Positions 8,119 through 17,405 of a stretch of DNA of 54,859 bases are shown piece by piece. The translations under genes were made by a program, and so were the position numbers. The notes under the pieces were generated by a model. It was not told where the DNA came from. It did no database searches and was given only the letters and a program-made list of their open reading frames with translations. Location of the stretch: positions 1-54,859 of the forward strand of contig JAWBMQ010000008.1 in the NCBI GenBank assembly GCA_038828875.1, read 5' to 3'. Position 1 is the first letter of the stretch. Each line of letters starts with the position of its first letter. This DNA comes from JAWBMQ01 sp038828875 (GTDB lineage: Archaea; Nanobdellota; Nanobdellia; Woesearchaeales; JAWBMQ01).

Positions 8119-9336
8119 ATGGAAAAAAAGATTTCTGCTTTGTTTATTGTTTTAGATGGTTTAGGAGATTATATCCATCCAAAATATAAAAAAACACCTT
8201 TAATGATGGCTAAAAAGACAAATCTTACTTTGATGGAAAAACAAGCTGAAACAGGTTTAATGCAACCAACATTACCTGGATTGCCAGTAGGTAGTGATAC
8301 CGGTCATTTGGCGTTATTTGGTTATGATCCTTTTCAATTTTATGCTGGGAGAGGTCCTTATGAAGCACTAGGTGCAGGTTTTGAGTTAAGTGAAGAGGAT
8401 ATTGCATTAAGGGTTAATTTTGCTACTGAAAAAGATGGTAAAATTGTAGATAGAAGAGTTGGAAGAAATGATTATAAATTAAAAGAGTTAGCAGAATCTC
8501 TTTCTTATGAAACAGAAGATGTAAAATACATAGTATTGCATACAACAGAACATAGAGGAGTTCTTATTATCAGACCTAAGAAAAAAATTGTGTTAGGAAG
8601 TAATGTTACAGATTATGATCACGAACCATTGCAAGAAGTTAAAGCTTTATCAACTAAAGTTGAAGATAAAAAAACTGCAGAATTAATTAATGAGTTTATT
8701 AAAAATTCTGTTAAAAAGATGAGAAATCATCCTATAAACAAAGAAAGGGAATCTAAAGGATTATTACCTGCAAATTTTATTTTACTCAGAGGAGCAGGAA
8801 AATTACCAAAATATTCAAAAATTGAAGAGGTACATAGCGTTAAAATGGTTTGTATTGCTGGTGGTGCATTGTATAAAGGTGTTGCTAAAGCAGTAGGAAT
8901 GTTTGTTCCTGATATTGAAGGTGCTACAGGAGATAAAAATACAAATTTAATGGCTAAAGTAAATGCAGCAATAAAATTCAAATACGACTATGATATTGTT
9001 TTTATGCATATAAAAGCTACAGATAATTTTGGACATGATGGTGATTTTGAAGGAAAGAAAAATTTCATAGAAAAAGTAGACAAAATTATGAAACCATTAA
9101 TGGAAAATTTTGATGTTATTCTTATCACTGCGGATCATTCTACTCCAGTGACTGTAAAGAGGCATACTGGTGATCCAGTACCAATAATGCTATGGGCAAA
9201 ACCTGAATTAGGAATCACTCGTCCAGACAACGGAGGATTTCATGAATTAAGTAAAGGGACTCTTAGAATAACTGCATTAGATGTGCTTAGATTGATAAGA
9301 AATAAAATAAATATGGTTAAGAAATTTGGAGAATAA
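8119..9336 (+). CDS. apgM: 2,3-bisphosphoglycerate-independent phosphoglycerate mutase, archaeal type
   Basis: A 405-residue member of the alkaline-phosphatase superfamily. FIVLDGLGD near the N-terminus is the metal site, GSDTGHLALFGYDPF (about residues 58-72) carries the catalytic-serine-equivalent region, and DNFGHDGDF plus TADHSTPVTVKRHTGDPVP provide the remaining metal ligands. It interconverts 3- and 2-phosphoglycerate in glycolysis/gluconeogenesis without a bisphosphoglycerate cofactor, requiring divalent metal. Length and motifs are typical of archaeal ApgM, not bacterial GpmI. It is a single gene divergent from the GTPase operon. Confidence 0.95.
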   Translation: MEKKISALFIVLDGLGDYIHPKYKKTPLMMAKKTNLTLMEKQAETGLMQPTLPGLPVGSDTGHLALFGYDPFQFYAGRGPYEALGAGFELSEEDIALRVNFATEKDGKIVDRRVGRNDYKLKELAESLSYETEDVKYIVLHTTEHRGVLIIRPKKKIVLGSNVTDYDHEPLQEVKALSTKVEDKKTAELINEFIKNSVKKMRNHPINKERESKGLLPANFILLRGAGKLPKYSKIEEVHSVKMVCIAGGALYKGVAKAVGMFVPDIEGATGDKNTNLMAKVNAAIKFKYDYDIVFMHIKATDNFGHDGDFEGKKNFIEKVDKIMKPLMENFDVILITADHSTPVTVKRHTGDPVPIMLWAKPELGITRPDNGGFHELSKGTLRITALDVLRLIRNKINMVKKFGE

Positions 9337-9392
9337 TTTTAACTTAATAGTTATCAAAAAGCTTTATTAAATAAAAAATAAAAGATTATTAT

Positions 9393-10430
9393 ATGCTATT
9401 TCGTCATGAATCAAAATTTTTAAAGATATTATTGTTTTTGATTTTGCTTTTCTTTGCTATATTAGTTATAAAACCAGTGGTAGATATTTTCTTAGCATCA
9501 ATTCTTATTGCTTACATTCTGTATCCACTATATAATAAGTTAACCACTTTTAAAATAAAAAGAGAACTTTCAGCGATAATTGTAATTGCTTTATTTTTCT
9601 TGATCTTCATCATTCCTGCTTTTTTCGTTGGAAAGATGGTTTTTAAGCAACTTACGTCTATTGATTATTCTGCACTATCTGCTGAAAACATAAAAAAGAC
9701 ATGTCAATCTTTAACAATCTGTTCTACACTATTCGAAGAATCTCTTTATTCTACTGTTTTATATCAATCTCTAAACAATTTACTTTCTAAAGGAATTGCA
9801 ACTGTTACTGAGTTTATTTATTCTCTAGTAAAATCATTACCTAGTTTACTTTTTAATCTTTTATTGATTATTATCTTTACATATCAATTTCTTCTAGAAG
9901 GTAAAAACTACATAACTTCTATCTATAATTATCTACCATTAGATAAAAATGAACTAAATCATTTAATCACAAGTATAAATGAAGTTATGAAAGGTGTTGT
10001 TTTTGGTACCATTGCAGGTGCTGCGGTTCAAGGTTTATTCTCATCAATAATTTATTTATTTTTGGGTTTTAAAGTTTTCGTTCTTTTAGGTATCTTGACA
10101 TTTTTAGGTGCGTTTGTTCCAGTAGTAGGAACTTCAATTGTTTGGGTTCCTGTTAGTATTTATTTAATTATCAAAGGAATCTTTTTAGCTGAAACAATTT
10201 TTATCATTAAAGGAATAATTCTATTTATTGTTGGTGCAATATTTTTAACGACTATTGATGATATTTTAAGACCTTTCTTAGTTAGTTATGAAACTAAGTT
10301 AAATCCTTTGATAGTTTTAGCAGGAATCATAGGGGGTTTAAATTTGATAGGATTTTTGGGAATTTTCTATGGTCCAATTATTTTAGAAATTTTTATCATA
10401 TTTTTAAAAGATGAAAAGCAAGCTCTGTGA
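9393..10430 (+). CDS. AI-2E family (COG0628) membrane permease
   Basis: A 345-residue polytopic membrane protein with about seven to eight hydrophobic segments: a pair at 10-45, one at 58-80, one at 150-170, then several from 200 to the end. FLGAFVPVVGTSIVWVPVSIY and DDILRPFLVS with the later LNLIGFLGIFYGPIIL are conserved family blocks. Members have been linked to autoinducer-2 export and Na+/H+ antiport, so the substrate cannot be named. The end is 10 bases before the AMP phosphorylase ATG, with a GGTG site between, suggesting co-transcription. Confidence 0.87.
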   Translation: MLFRHESKFLKILLFLILLFFAILVIKPVVDIFLASILIAYILYPLYNKLTTFKIKRELSAIIVIALFFLIFIIPAFFVGKMVFKQLTSIDYSALSAENIKKTCQSLTICSTLFEESLYSTVLYQSLNNLLSKGIATVTEFIYSLVKSLPSLLFNLLLIIIFTYQFLLEGKNYITSIYNYLPLDKNELNHLITSINEVMKGVVFGTIAGAAVQGLFSSIIYLFLGFKVFVLLGILTFLGAFVPVVGTSIVWVPVSIYLIIKGIFLAETIFIIKGIILFIVGAIFLTTIDDILRPFLVSYETKLNPLIVLAGIIGGLNLIGFLGIFYGPIILEIFIIFLKDEKQAL

Positions 10431-10439
10431 GGTGTTTGT

Positions 10440-11924
10440 ATGAAAATAATTCCTGTAGATGTTTCAGCAAGTGTAAACGTTATTTTTCTTCCAAAAAAGG
10501 TAGCGAAAGATTTAGGAATAATCGAGCACGATAGGCTAGTTTTAAAAGTAAAAAATTATCAAATTATTTGTGTTGTGGATTTAATTAATGGAGATAAGAT
10601 TTTAGTTTCTAAAAATGTTGCAGATAAATTAAAATTAGATGGCCCATTTGATGCAGAATTAGAGGTATTGAAAAAACCATTAGCTTTAAATTATGTGAGA
10701 AAGAAATTAGATGGAAAAAAGCTTTCTGAAGAAGAAATAAATGAAATAATAAAAGCAATAGTTAATGATGAATTAAGTGATGTAGAAAAAACTTATTTTG
10801 TTTCTGCTTGTTATTGTAATGGTTTGAGTGATGATGAAATTGTGAATATGACTAAAGCTATAGTTAATAATGGCAAGCACATAACTTTTAATGGAATTGT
10901 TGTAGATAAGCATTGTGCAGGTGGCATTCCTGGAAACAGAACAACAATGATCATAGTTCCTATTGTTGCAGCAGCAGGTTTAAAGATTCCTAAAACATCT
11001 TCGAGAAGTATAACCTCTCCAGCAGGAACTGCTGATGTTATGGAAGTTTTAGCTAAGGTAGATTTTGATGTAGATGATCTGAAAAAAATTGTAAATGAAG
11101 CAAATGGTTGTATTGTTTGGGGTGGTGGAGTTAATTTAGCTCCTGCTGATGATAAGTTAATAAAAATAAGACAGGTTTTAAATTTAGATCCAACAGGATT
11201 GTTATTAGTTTCAATTTTAGCTAAGAAGTATGCAGTAGGTTCTAAATATGTTTTGATAGATCTTCCTGTAGGAGAAACAGCTAAGATGAGTTTAAAAGAA
11301 GCAGAAAATTTAGCAGATTATTTTATTAAGATAGGAGAGATGTTAGGAATGAAGATTAAGGTTATAATTACAGATGGTTCTCAACCGATAGGTAATGGTA
11401 TTGGTCCTGCATTGGAAGCAATAGATGTATTAAAGGTATTAATGCAATCTAAAGATAGACCTTTAGATTTAGAAGAAAAAGCAGTTGAAATGGCAGGAAT
11501 GATTTTCGAAATGGTTAATTTAGAGAAATTTGGCAAAAAGGGAAGGCAATTAGCAGAATACATACTAAAATCAGGATTAGCGTATGAAAAGATGAAGGAA
11601 ATCATTAAATTACAACAAGGAAATGTTTTTGAACCAAGACAAATTGAAGAAAAATTAGGAAAATTTGTTTATGTTTATAGATCTAAGAAAAAAGGGAAGA
11701 TTAGGAAGATAGACAATAAGAAAATTGCAGAATTAGCTAAAATTGCAGGAAATCCTTTTGATAAATATGCTGGAATTTATCTTTATAAACATCTAAACGA
11801 TTCAGTTGCTTTTGATGAACCTTTGTTTAAAGTATATTCAAATTCTGAATTGAAGATAAAGGAAGTTGAAGAAAGAATAAATTTTTATGAAAATAAAAAT
11901 GAAAAAATCATAGAGGTGAAATAA
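10440..11924 (+). CDS. AMP phosphorylase
   Basis: A 494-residue archaeal thymidine-phosphorylase-like enzyme with the extra N-terminal domain (about 1-85) that separates AMP phosphorylases from bacterial DeoA. The signature VDKHCAGGIPGNRTTMIIVP lies near residue 157, followed by KTSSRSITSPAGTADVMEVL and the ITDGSQPIGNGIGPALEA block. It converts AMP and phosphate to adenine and ribose 1,5-bisphosphate, the first step of the archaeal nucleotide-salvage route that leads through R15P isomerase and form III RuBisCO to 3-phosphoglycerate. Neither partner is in this window. A GAGGTG site precedes the ATG. Confidence 0.95.
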   Translation: MKIIPVDVSASVNVIFLPKKVAKDLGIIEHDRLVLKVKNYQIICVVDLINGDKILVSKNVADKLKLDGPFDAELEVLKKPLALNYVRKKLDGKKLSEEEINEIIKAIVNDELSDVEKTYFVSACYCNGLSDDEIVNMTKAIVNNGKHITFNGIVVDKHCAGGIPGNRTTMIIVPIVAAAGLKIPKTSSRSITSPAGTADVMEVLAKVDFDVDDLKKIVNEANGCIVWGGGVNLAPADDKLIKIRQVLNLDPTGLLLVSILAKKYAVGSKYVLIDLPVGETAKMSLKEAENLADYFIKIGEMLGMKIKVIITDGSQPIGNGIGPALEAIDVLKVLMQSKDRPLDLEEKAVEMAGMIFEMVNLEKFGKKGRQLAEYILKSGLAYEKMKEIIKLQQGNVFEPRQIEEKLGKFVYVYRSKKKGKIRKIDNKKIAELAKIAGNPFDKYAGIYLYKHLNDSVAFDEPLFKVYSNSELKIKEVEERINFYENKNEKIIEVK

Positions 11925-12371
11925 TTGGCAATTTCTGTTACTTTTGATAATGGTGCATTCGTGTTTTTTATAATACTTTTCATAATATTCGTTATTTATT
12001 CTTGGTTAAAATTAATGAAGATGATTAGTAATTCAAAGAAAGCGTTAAAAAGTTTGGCAGAAAAATACTCTATGGATTATGTAGAAGATGCTAGCGATTT
12101 GGTTTTAAATGATACTTCGTATAGTTACAGTATTTTTGTAATTATAAAAAAATTGAAATCAAAAGTTTCTTTTAAGATTGAAAAAGCAATACCTATTTTT
12201 GGAACTTTTAGTAAAGTTAAATATGGAGATCTAACGCCTATTGAACTTATTTAATGCATTTTGAAATTTTACACGAACACAATATTTTTGCAAACTGGAG
12301 AAGAATATTATGAGCTTTACAATTTCGTGCTTACATGGTTGAAGAATATTGAAAATGCAGACGGGTATTAA
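11925..12371 (+). pseudogene. Decayed copy of the adjacent membrane-protein gene
   Basis: The first part, from a TTG preceded by GAGGTGA, encodes 109 residues with one N-terminal membrane segment and stops at 12254. Directly after that stop the same frame continues for 38 codons (ILKFYTNTIFLQTGEEYYEL to WLKNIENADGY) and ends at 12371. That remnant resembles the C-terminus of the neighbour at 12374-13069 (VLFHLENGVLYFEEEGYI to LLQNIENASM). The N-terminal halves share a membrane helix followed by a LAKEL/LAEKY-type block. The simplest reading is a tandem duplicate that lost its middle and gained a stop; the 109-residue product may still be made. Confidence 0.55.
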
Positions 12372-12373
12372 AA

Positions 12374-13069
12374 ATGATAGATCCAATTTTATTGTTTATT
12401 ATATTTTTTGGAACATTAGGTGTAACTTATTTTATTTTATTTAGGTATTCTTTAAGATCAGCAATTAAAGTTACTCAAAATATGAAAAGATTAGCTAAAG
12501 AATTAAATTTTGAATTTATAAAAGAAAGATCCATAATTGAAGATATTATCTCTTTTTTCAAGAAACCAAGTTGGAATGGTTTTCTTGGGTTATTCAAATC
12601 TTTTTTTTTAATAGGTTTTAGGACTAATAAAGTTATTGGTAATTTAGATTTTTTTGGAAGAACATATACTATTGAAATTGGGACTAAAATTCTAAAGATA
12701 AAGGAATTTAGTGTGCCAGCGACTTATGTAGAGATTAAACCATTAAAATCTGGTGAATTTTTTGATGTTAGTAACAAAGATATCTTTCATAATATTGAAA
12801 AATTATGGATTAAAGATATTCAATTTAATGTTCCTGAATTTGATAAAAGATACTTAATTTTTTGTGAAAATGAAACTTTTATGAGAAAAGTTTTTGATAA
12901 TAATGTTATTTCCTTGTTTTTAATGTTACATAAGAATGTGCTTTTTCATTTGGAAAATGGTGTTCTTTATTTTGAAGAAGAAGGATATATTCAGGATTAT
13001 GATTATTTCAAAAAAGTAATTTTGATAAATTTGTTATTATTGCAAAATATTGAAAATGCATCAATGTAG
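12374..13069 (+). CDS. Unrecognised single-span membrane protein
   Basis: A 231-residue protein with one N-terminal hydrophobic segment (about residues 4-24) followed by a soluble, probably cytoplasmic mixed alpha/beta region. I recognise no domain. It has a decayed tandem relative immediately upstream (11925-12371), two bases from its ATG, and its 3' end overlaps the start of the RNA methyltransferase gene by 14 bases. The set from AMP phosphorylase through the methyltransferase probably forms one transcript. Confidence 0.6.
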   Translation: MIDPILLFIIFFGTLGVTYFILFRYSLRSAIKVTQNMKRLAKELNFEFIKERSIIEDIISFFKKPSWNGFLGLFKSFFLIGFRTNKVIGNLDFFGRTYTIEIGTKILKIKEFSVPATYVEIKPLKSGEFFDVSNKDIFHNIEKLWIKDIQFNVPEFDKRYLIFCENETFMRKVFDNNVISLFLMLHKNVLFHLENGVLYFEEEGYIQDYDYFKKVILINLLLLQNIENASM

Positions 13070-14135
13070 AAATTTGGGAATTTGTGGGGGGTGTAATCTA
13101 ATAAAGCATTACGAGGAGCAGCTTAAAGAAAAACAATCATTAATCAACTCTCTTTTTCCATATTCTAAAGAAATAATAAAAACAAAAGAAATAAATTATA
13201 GAAATAGAATGGATTTCATAACAAATAAAAAATTATCATTAAGAAAAAGAGGTAAATTTAATGAGTTTGTTGAAATTGATTACTGTTTTTTGGCTGAAGA
13301 AGCGATAAATCAAAGAATTCCTATAATAAATGAATTCTTAAAGAATTATGATGATTTTTATAACCTTAAAACACATCAAGGGAATTTAAGATATGTTGTA
13401 ATAAGAACAAACGGAAAAGATTGTCAAATTAATGTAGTTGCAACAAAAAAATCAATTGCTGAAGATTTAGCGAAAGAAATAATCAAGCAATTTCCAAATG
13501 ATTCAATTTATGAAAGCATAAATGATTCTCTTTCAGATATTTCTTCAGGAAAATATTTAACCTTTTACAATCAGGAATTTCTAAAAATGTCTTACAAAGA
13601 TTATAATTTTTTAATAACTCCTAATGTTTTTTTTCAGACTAACTTAGAAGGATTTCATATTTTAGCAAAGATTGTGGAAGAATCTGTTAGAGAAATAAAA
13701 CCAAAAGTTGTCGTTGATCTTTATTCTGGAATTGGTGTTTTTGGTACAATTGTTTCAAGATACTCAAAGAATGTTTTAGCTATTGATATTAATGAAGAAA
13801 ATATAAGAGTTGGGAAAATAAATTCAGAATTAAATAACGTTTCAATTGAATTTATTCAAGAAGATGCAAGATTTTGGAGTAAAAAGTTTAATCAAGAAGC
13901 GGATTTGTTTATTTTAGATCCTCCTCGTCCTGGTTTAGATAAGAATACAATAAAAATGTTGTTGAGTATAAAACCTAAATATATTTTGTATATCTCCTGT
14001 AATCCAAAAACACAGAAGGAAAATTATGATGCTTTGAAATCGGATTATCAAATTTTATTTTCTCAACCGATAGATATGTTTCCTTATACCTATCACATGG
14101 AAAATGTAATTCTATTGAAGTATTCTGGAATTTAA
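13056..14135 (+). CDS. TrmA/RumA-family RNA m5U methyltransferase
   Basis: A 359-residue class I SAM methyltransferase. An N-terminal 4Fe-4S motif is visible as CRNLGICGGC plus a later DYC. NVFFQTN leads into the Rossmann domain with VDLYSGIGVFG (motif I), AIDINEENI and FILDPPRPGL, and SCNP contains the catalytic cysteine. Bacterial relatives make m5U in 23S rRNA or tRNA; Pyrococcus relatives methylate U54 of tRNA or rRNA. There is no N-terminal TRAM domain, as in short archaeal members. I chose the ATG at 13056 (MHQCRN) over the TTG at 13050. It overlaps the previous gene. Confidence 0.9.
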   Translation: MHQCRNLGICGGCNLIKHYEEQLKEKQSLINSLFPYSKEIIKTKEINYRNRMDFITNKKLSLRKRGKFNEFVEIDYCFLAEEAINQRIPIINEFLKNYDDFYNLKTHQGNLRYVVIRTNGKDCQINVVATKKSIAEDLAKEIIKQFPNDSIYESINDSLSDISSGKYLTFYNQEFLKMSYKDYNFLITPNVFFQTNLEGFHILAKIVEESVREIKPKVVVDLYSGIGVFGTIVSRYSKNVLAIDINEENIRVGKINSELNNVSIEFIQEDARFWSKKFNQEADLFILDPPRPGLDKNTIKMLLSIKPKYILYISCNPKTQKENYDALKSDYQILFSQPIDMFPYTYHMENVILLKYSGI

Positions 14136-14136
14136 G

Positions 14137-14176
14137 TTCATAATATTTATAAATTTAATAGTTACTATTATATAGT
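14137..14176 (+). promoter_or_regulatory. Promoter with TATA box and ACTAT-ATAGT palindrome
   Basis: Bases 14137-14156 contain ATATTTATAAAT, a strong TATA-type element, within a 20-base stretch that is identical at 33517-33536. Seven bases downstream lies the palindrome ACTAT-TAT-ATAGT (14164-14176). The promoter at 33517 has ACTAT-AA-ATAGT at nearly the same offset. Both drive exported proteins, which suggests shared regulation. Confidence 0.5.
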
Positions 14177-14184
14177 GATTAAAA

Positions 14185-14622
14185 ATGAACGTAAATAAAT
14201 TTTACAAAAATAAAAGAAAGGAAAATTTTAAAAAGAAGTGTATTGAAGGTATTGTCTTTGGTAGTATGTTAGCTGCAACTGCAATTGGTTGTCAAAATAT
14301 TAAAGATAAATACAAGCAAGAGTTAGAGATGATGTTATCAAGTGTTCCTTATAATCATAGTATAGTTAGAGAGTATGATGGTTATAAAGTAGAATATTCT
14401 TTATCTAAGAATGGCTTTGGTTATGATGAAAAGATTGGTTTTTGGTCAAAAAATATGCCAAATTTAGATGATAAAGTTGGAGTTATTTTTTACGATGATG
14501 ATAAAAAAGAATATAATTATACAGTTACTGAAGTGAAAAATTTATTACCTTTGATAGAACAATTTAAGAAAGAGAAAAGATCTTTTGCTGCTTATTCAAT
14601 TGTAGATGAAAATTACAAATAA
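14185..14622 (+). CDS. Unrecognised small exported or anchored protein
   Basis: A 145-residue protein with a lysine-rich start (about residues 5-18), a short hydrophobic stretch (GIVFGSMLAATAIGC) and a hydrophilic mixed domain. The Cys right after ATAIG resembles a lipobox, so lipid anchoring at the cell surface is possible but unproven. I recognise no domain. It is the first gene of a pair with the exported protein at 14632, which has a GGTGA site nine bases after this stop. The promoter carries the shared TATA and palindrome arrangement. Confidence 0.55.
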   Translation: MNVNKFYKNKRKENFKKKCIEGIVFGSMLAATAIGCQNIKDKYKQELEMMLSSVPYNHSIVREYDGYKVEYSLSKNGFGYDEKIGFWSKNMPNLDDKVGVIFYDDDKKEYNYTVTEVKNLLPLIEQFKKEKRSFAAYSIVDENYK

Positions 14623-14631
14623 GGTGAAAAT

Positions 14632-15840
14632 ATGAAATCTAAGATGAGAAAAACCTTAGTTGGAGTTTTAACAGCTACTTCTATGTTGCCATTGTTTTTA
14701 AGATCTGAAAAACCAATAATGAAGAATTATGTTTATGCAGATATTCCTAATAAGGTTGTTCAAAAGGTAGATTACAGTCAATATGATGAAGAAATTAACA
14801 GAATGATGTGGTCATTATCACAAGAATCAGATGAATTGATTTATAATGGTCAAGAATTTTCTGCATTTAGAGATTATTTTGGTTATCCTTTTATAAAAAG
14901 AACAGGATTAGATTATTCTTTAGTAATTCCAGTAGTTTCTATTCCTTACAGTCATATAAATGAAATAGAAATGAAGAATTTTTACAATTTTTTGAAGTTC
15001 TATTCAGAGTTACAAAGTTATGCAAAAAATCCTGAAAATCCTCTATACGATGAGGTTTCAGGAGCATACAATGATTTCTATAGCGATAAAATTTTAGCAG
15101 TAGCTAATAATGAAGAATTTAAAGCGATGTCTGAAAGATATCTTAGTGAAGAATTAGATAGTTTTTTTGGACCAATAAATACCGAAGGATTTTATTACAT
15201 TTTCAAAACAAATGATTTTATAACTTCTAAAGTAAGCAATAAAAGTTTAACTGACATTCTTAAATCAATAGAATTTGTAGATACTTTTAAAAACTCTTAC
15301 AATGTAACAAAAGAAAATCCTAATTTTGACTTTTTTAAGGCATTGTTCTTTTCAAAATTGCTTAATCCGGAATACTTGAAAGAATATCAATTTTTGTATG
15401 AAAATAAAAATGAAGTCGATGATTTTGTTAATCGATTAGGATATACTTCTTCACAGATAAATGAATTTTACAAAAAGAATGAAAATTTGAAAAGATTTAT
15501 TGAGAAATATTATAAAGGGAATAAAGAAATTGAAAGTATAAAAAAGATTGTTGCTGTTGCAAATTTTGAATTAGAAAAACATCTAAGAAATTCATTAACA
15601 TTAATAGCAAAAAAAGATAATGAATTTTTCAAATACTTAGATAGAAATGTAGAGAATGGAAGTAATTCTGTTTTGGAGCAATACAAGATGGCTTTTGGAA
15701 ATCTATTAAGAGATGTTGCTTATAATGATCTTTTAGCAGGTTATGGTAAAGAGGATCCTGAATTTGAAGCATTCAAAAATACAGGAATGTACATGAATTT
15801 GAGAGAAATGTATATGCAATTTTTGAAATCTGTAAGATAG
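14632..15840 (+). CDS. Unrecognised exported helical protein
   Basis: A 402-residue protein with a basic start, a hydrophobic segment (LVGVLTATSMLPLFL, about residues 8-22) and then a long polar, mostly helical chain rich in Tyr, Phe, Asn, Glu and Lys, with no cysteine. It is probably exported or anchored by its N-terminus. No family is recognised. Helix-rich stretches such as the regions near residues 220-330 could be coiled or bundled. It is the second gene after 14185 and ends two bases before the convergent flippase. Confidence 0.55.
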   Translation: MKSKMRKTLVGVLTATSMLPLFLRSEKPIMKNYVYADIPNKVVQKVDYSQYDEEINRMMWSLSQESDELIYNGQEFSAFRDYFGYPFIKRTGLDYSLVIPVVSIPYSHINEIEMKNFYNFLKFYSELQSYAKNPENPLYDEVSGAYNDFYSDKILAVANNEEFKAMSERYLSEELDSFFGPINTEGFYYIFKTNDFITSKVSNKSLTDILKSIEFVDTFKNSYNVTKENPNFDFFKALFFSKLLNPEYLKEYQFLYENKNEVDDFVNRLGYTSSQINEFYKKNENLKRFIEKYYKGNKEIESIKKIVAVANFELEKHLRNSLTLIAKKDNEFFKYLDRNVENGSNSVLEQYKMAFGNLLRDVAYNDLLAGYGKEDPEFEAFKNTGMYMNLREMYMQFLKSVR

Positions 15841-15842
15841 TT

Positions 15843-17336
15843 TTAAATTTTAGCAAATTTTGTGTTCATTATAGCTAATAGAATTTTTATTCTTTCTTTT
15901 GTTATGACTTTTAGCAAAACTAACAATATTAAATAGATTATTGAAGAAATTATAGTTACAACAATAGCTTCAATTATTGGAATTAATTCTATTATTCTTC
16001 TGAAAAAAATAATAGATAAGTAGAAACCAATTCCTGCCAAAATAATCCTGAATTGTAACCAAAGATTTAAGTTTATTTTAAATTCAGATTTTAGTAATTT
16101 CGTAGTTAGATAAGCCATAACTATAAAAGAAATTCCTGTTGCTAATGCTGCTCCATTTTTACCATAATTGAAGATTAGAATTAAATCTAAAATTAAATTT
16201 ATTATTCCACCTATTAGCAAAATTAAACTTCTCTCTTTTACTTTTCCAATTCCTGCAATAATTCCAAAGTTAAAATCTCTTATTGTGTAAAATATTAGAG
16301 AAAGAGAAAAAATAACTACTGCAAAACTAGCTTCTAAATATTTTTCACCGAATAAAGTTTTTATTATTAATTCTGGAAAGCTAGCAAATAAAATTGAAAG
16401 TGGTAATGTGAATAATAAAGAATAGTTATAAAGCAGATTGATTAATTTTTCAATGCTTTTCTTTTCATTTAGATGAAACTTTTCAGAAACGTAGGGAAAA
16501 ACAAAACTTTGAATTGGAGAAATAAGAGTCATTAGTATTGTAAAAACAGGAATTGCAATATTATAGTATCCTACTTCTTCGTTTCCTTTTAGAATAGTTA
16601 ACAAAATTGAATCAGTGTAAATTAATAGAAGTGCACCTACTGTTGAAAGCATAACTTGAAAACCATAAATAAATAGATCGCGAAAATAATTTTTTTTATA
16701 CTCAATTTTTTCGCTTAAAAAAACGTTTTTGAATCTTTTTAAAAAGATAAGGTATATTAAAAATATAGTTAATACATGCCCTAAGAAAAAGAAAATCAAA
16801 GCAATATCTATTTGCCTTCCAAAGATTTCAAAACCTAAATACAACAAAAAATATAATGAAATAAATTTTACAAAAGAAACTAAATTGAATAAATCAATTC
16901 TTCCGAATGCAGAAAAAGTAAAAGCTATAGTGGGAATTATTGTTTCTAAAATAAAGAGAATCCCAAAAAGAATGATACCTATTTTTGCTTTTTCAGTTTT
17001 AAAAATGTTTATTGCAATACTATCTGCAAAAATAAAGAAAATCGAAGCAATAAGCAATCCCATTAAAAGCTGAGGAGCTAAACCCCAGAAAAAGTAATTC
17101 TTTATTTTCTGATAATCTTTTTTTGCTAGATACTTATTTATATAGAAAATTGAGGCTTCAGTAAGTCCTAAATCTCTTAAAAATGAAAATAAAAATATAA
17201 AATTGAAAATTCCATAAAACAATCCATAATCATAAACACTCAGATTTTTAGCTAAAATAATTCTTACAAGATAGGAAAAGATTCCTGTTACTAAAATTAA
17301 AAAATAGATCCATAATATTTGCTTTCCTAATTTCAT
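15843..17336 (-). CDS. Wzx-type polysaccharide flippase
   Basis: A 497-residue polytopic membrane protein with about 12-14 hydrophobic helices. The order is typical of the RfbX/Wzx (COG2244, MATE-like) family: an N-terminal KQILWIYFLILVTGIFSYLV helix, YGLFYGIFNFIFLFSF with the preceding Tyr-Asp-Tyr, then GYYNIAIPVF in the middle. Such proteins flip lipid-linked oligosaccharides across the membrane for surface glycans or protein glycosylation. The nearby phosphohexomutase (17897-19210) could supply nucleotide-sugar precursors. No glycosyltransferase is visible in the window. Confidence 0.85.
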   Translation of the reverse strand: MKLGKQILWIYFLILVTGIFSYLVRIILAKNLSVYDYGLFYGIFNFIFLFSFLRDLGLTEASIFYINKYLAKKDYQKIKNYFFWGLAPQLLMGLLIASIFFIFADSIAINIFKTEKAKIGIILFGILFILETIIPTIAFTFSAFGRIDLFNLVSFVKFISLYFLLYLGFEIFGRQIDIALIFFFLGHVLTIFLIYLIFLKRFKNVFLSEKIEYKKNYFRDLFIYGFQVMLSTVGALLLIYTDSILLTILKGNEEVGYYNIAIPVFTILMTLISPIQSFVFPYVSEKFHLNEKKSIEKLINLLYNYSLLFTLPLSILFASFPELIIKTLFGEKYLEASFAVVIFSLSLIFYTIRDFNFGIIAGIGKVKERSLILLIGGIINLILDLILIFNYGKNGAALATGISFIVMAYLTTKLLKSEFKINLNLWLQFRIILAGIGFYLSIIFFRRIIELIPIIEAIVVTIISSIIYLILLVLLKVITKERIKILLAIMNTKFAKI

Positions 17337-17405
17337 AACTTTAAGTTACAATTATGATATTATTAAATTTTTTGCTTTTAGAAAAATTTTTATTCTAAAG
17401 TTTAT

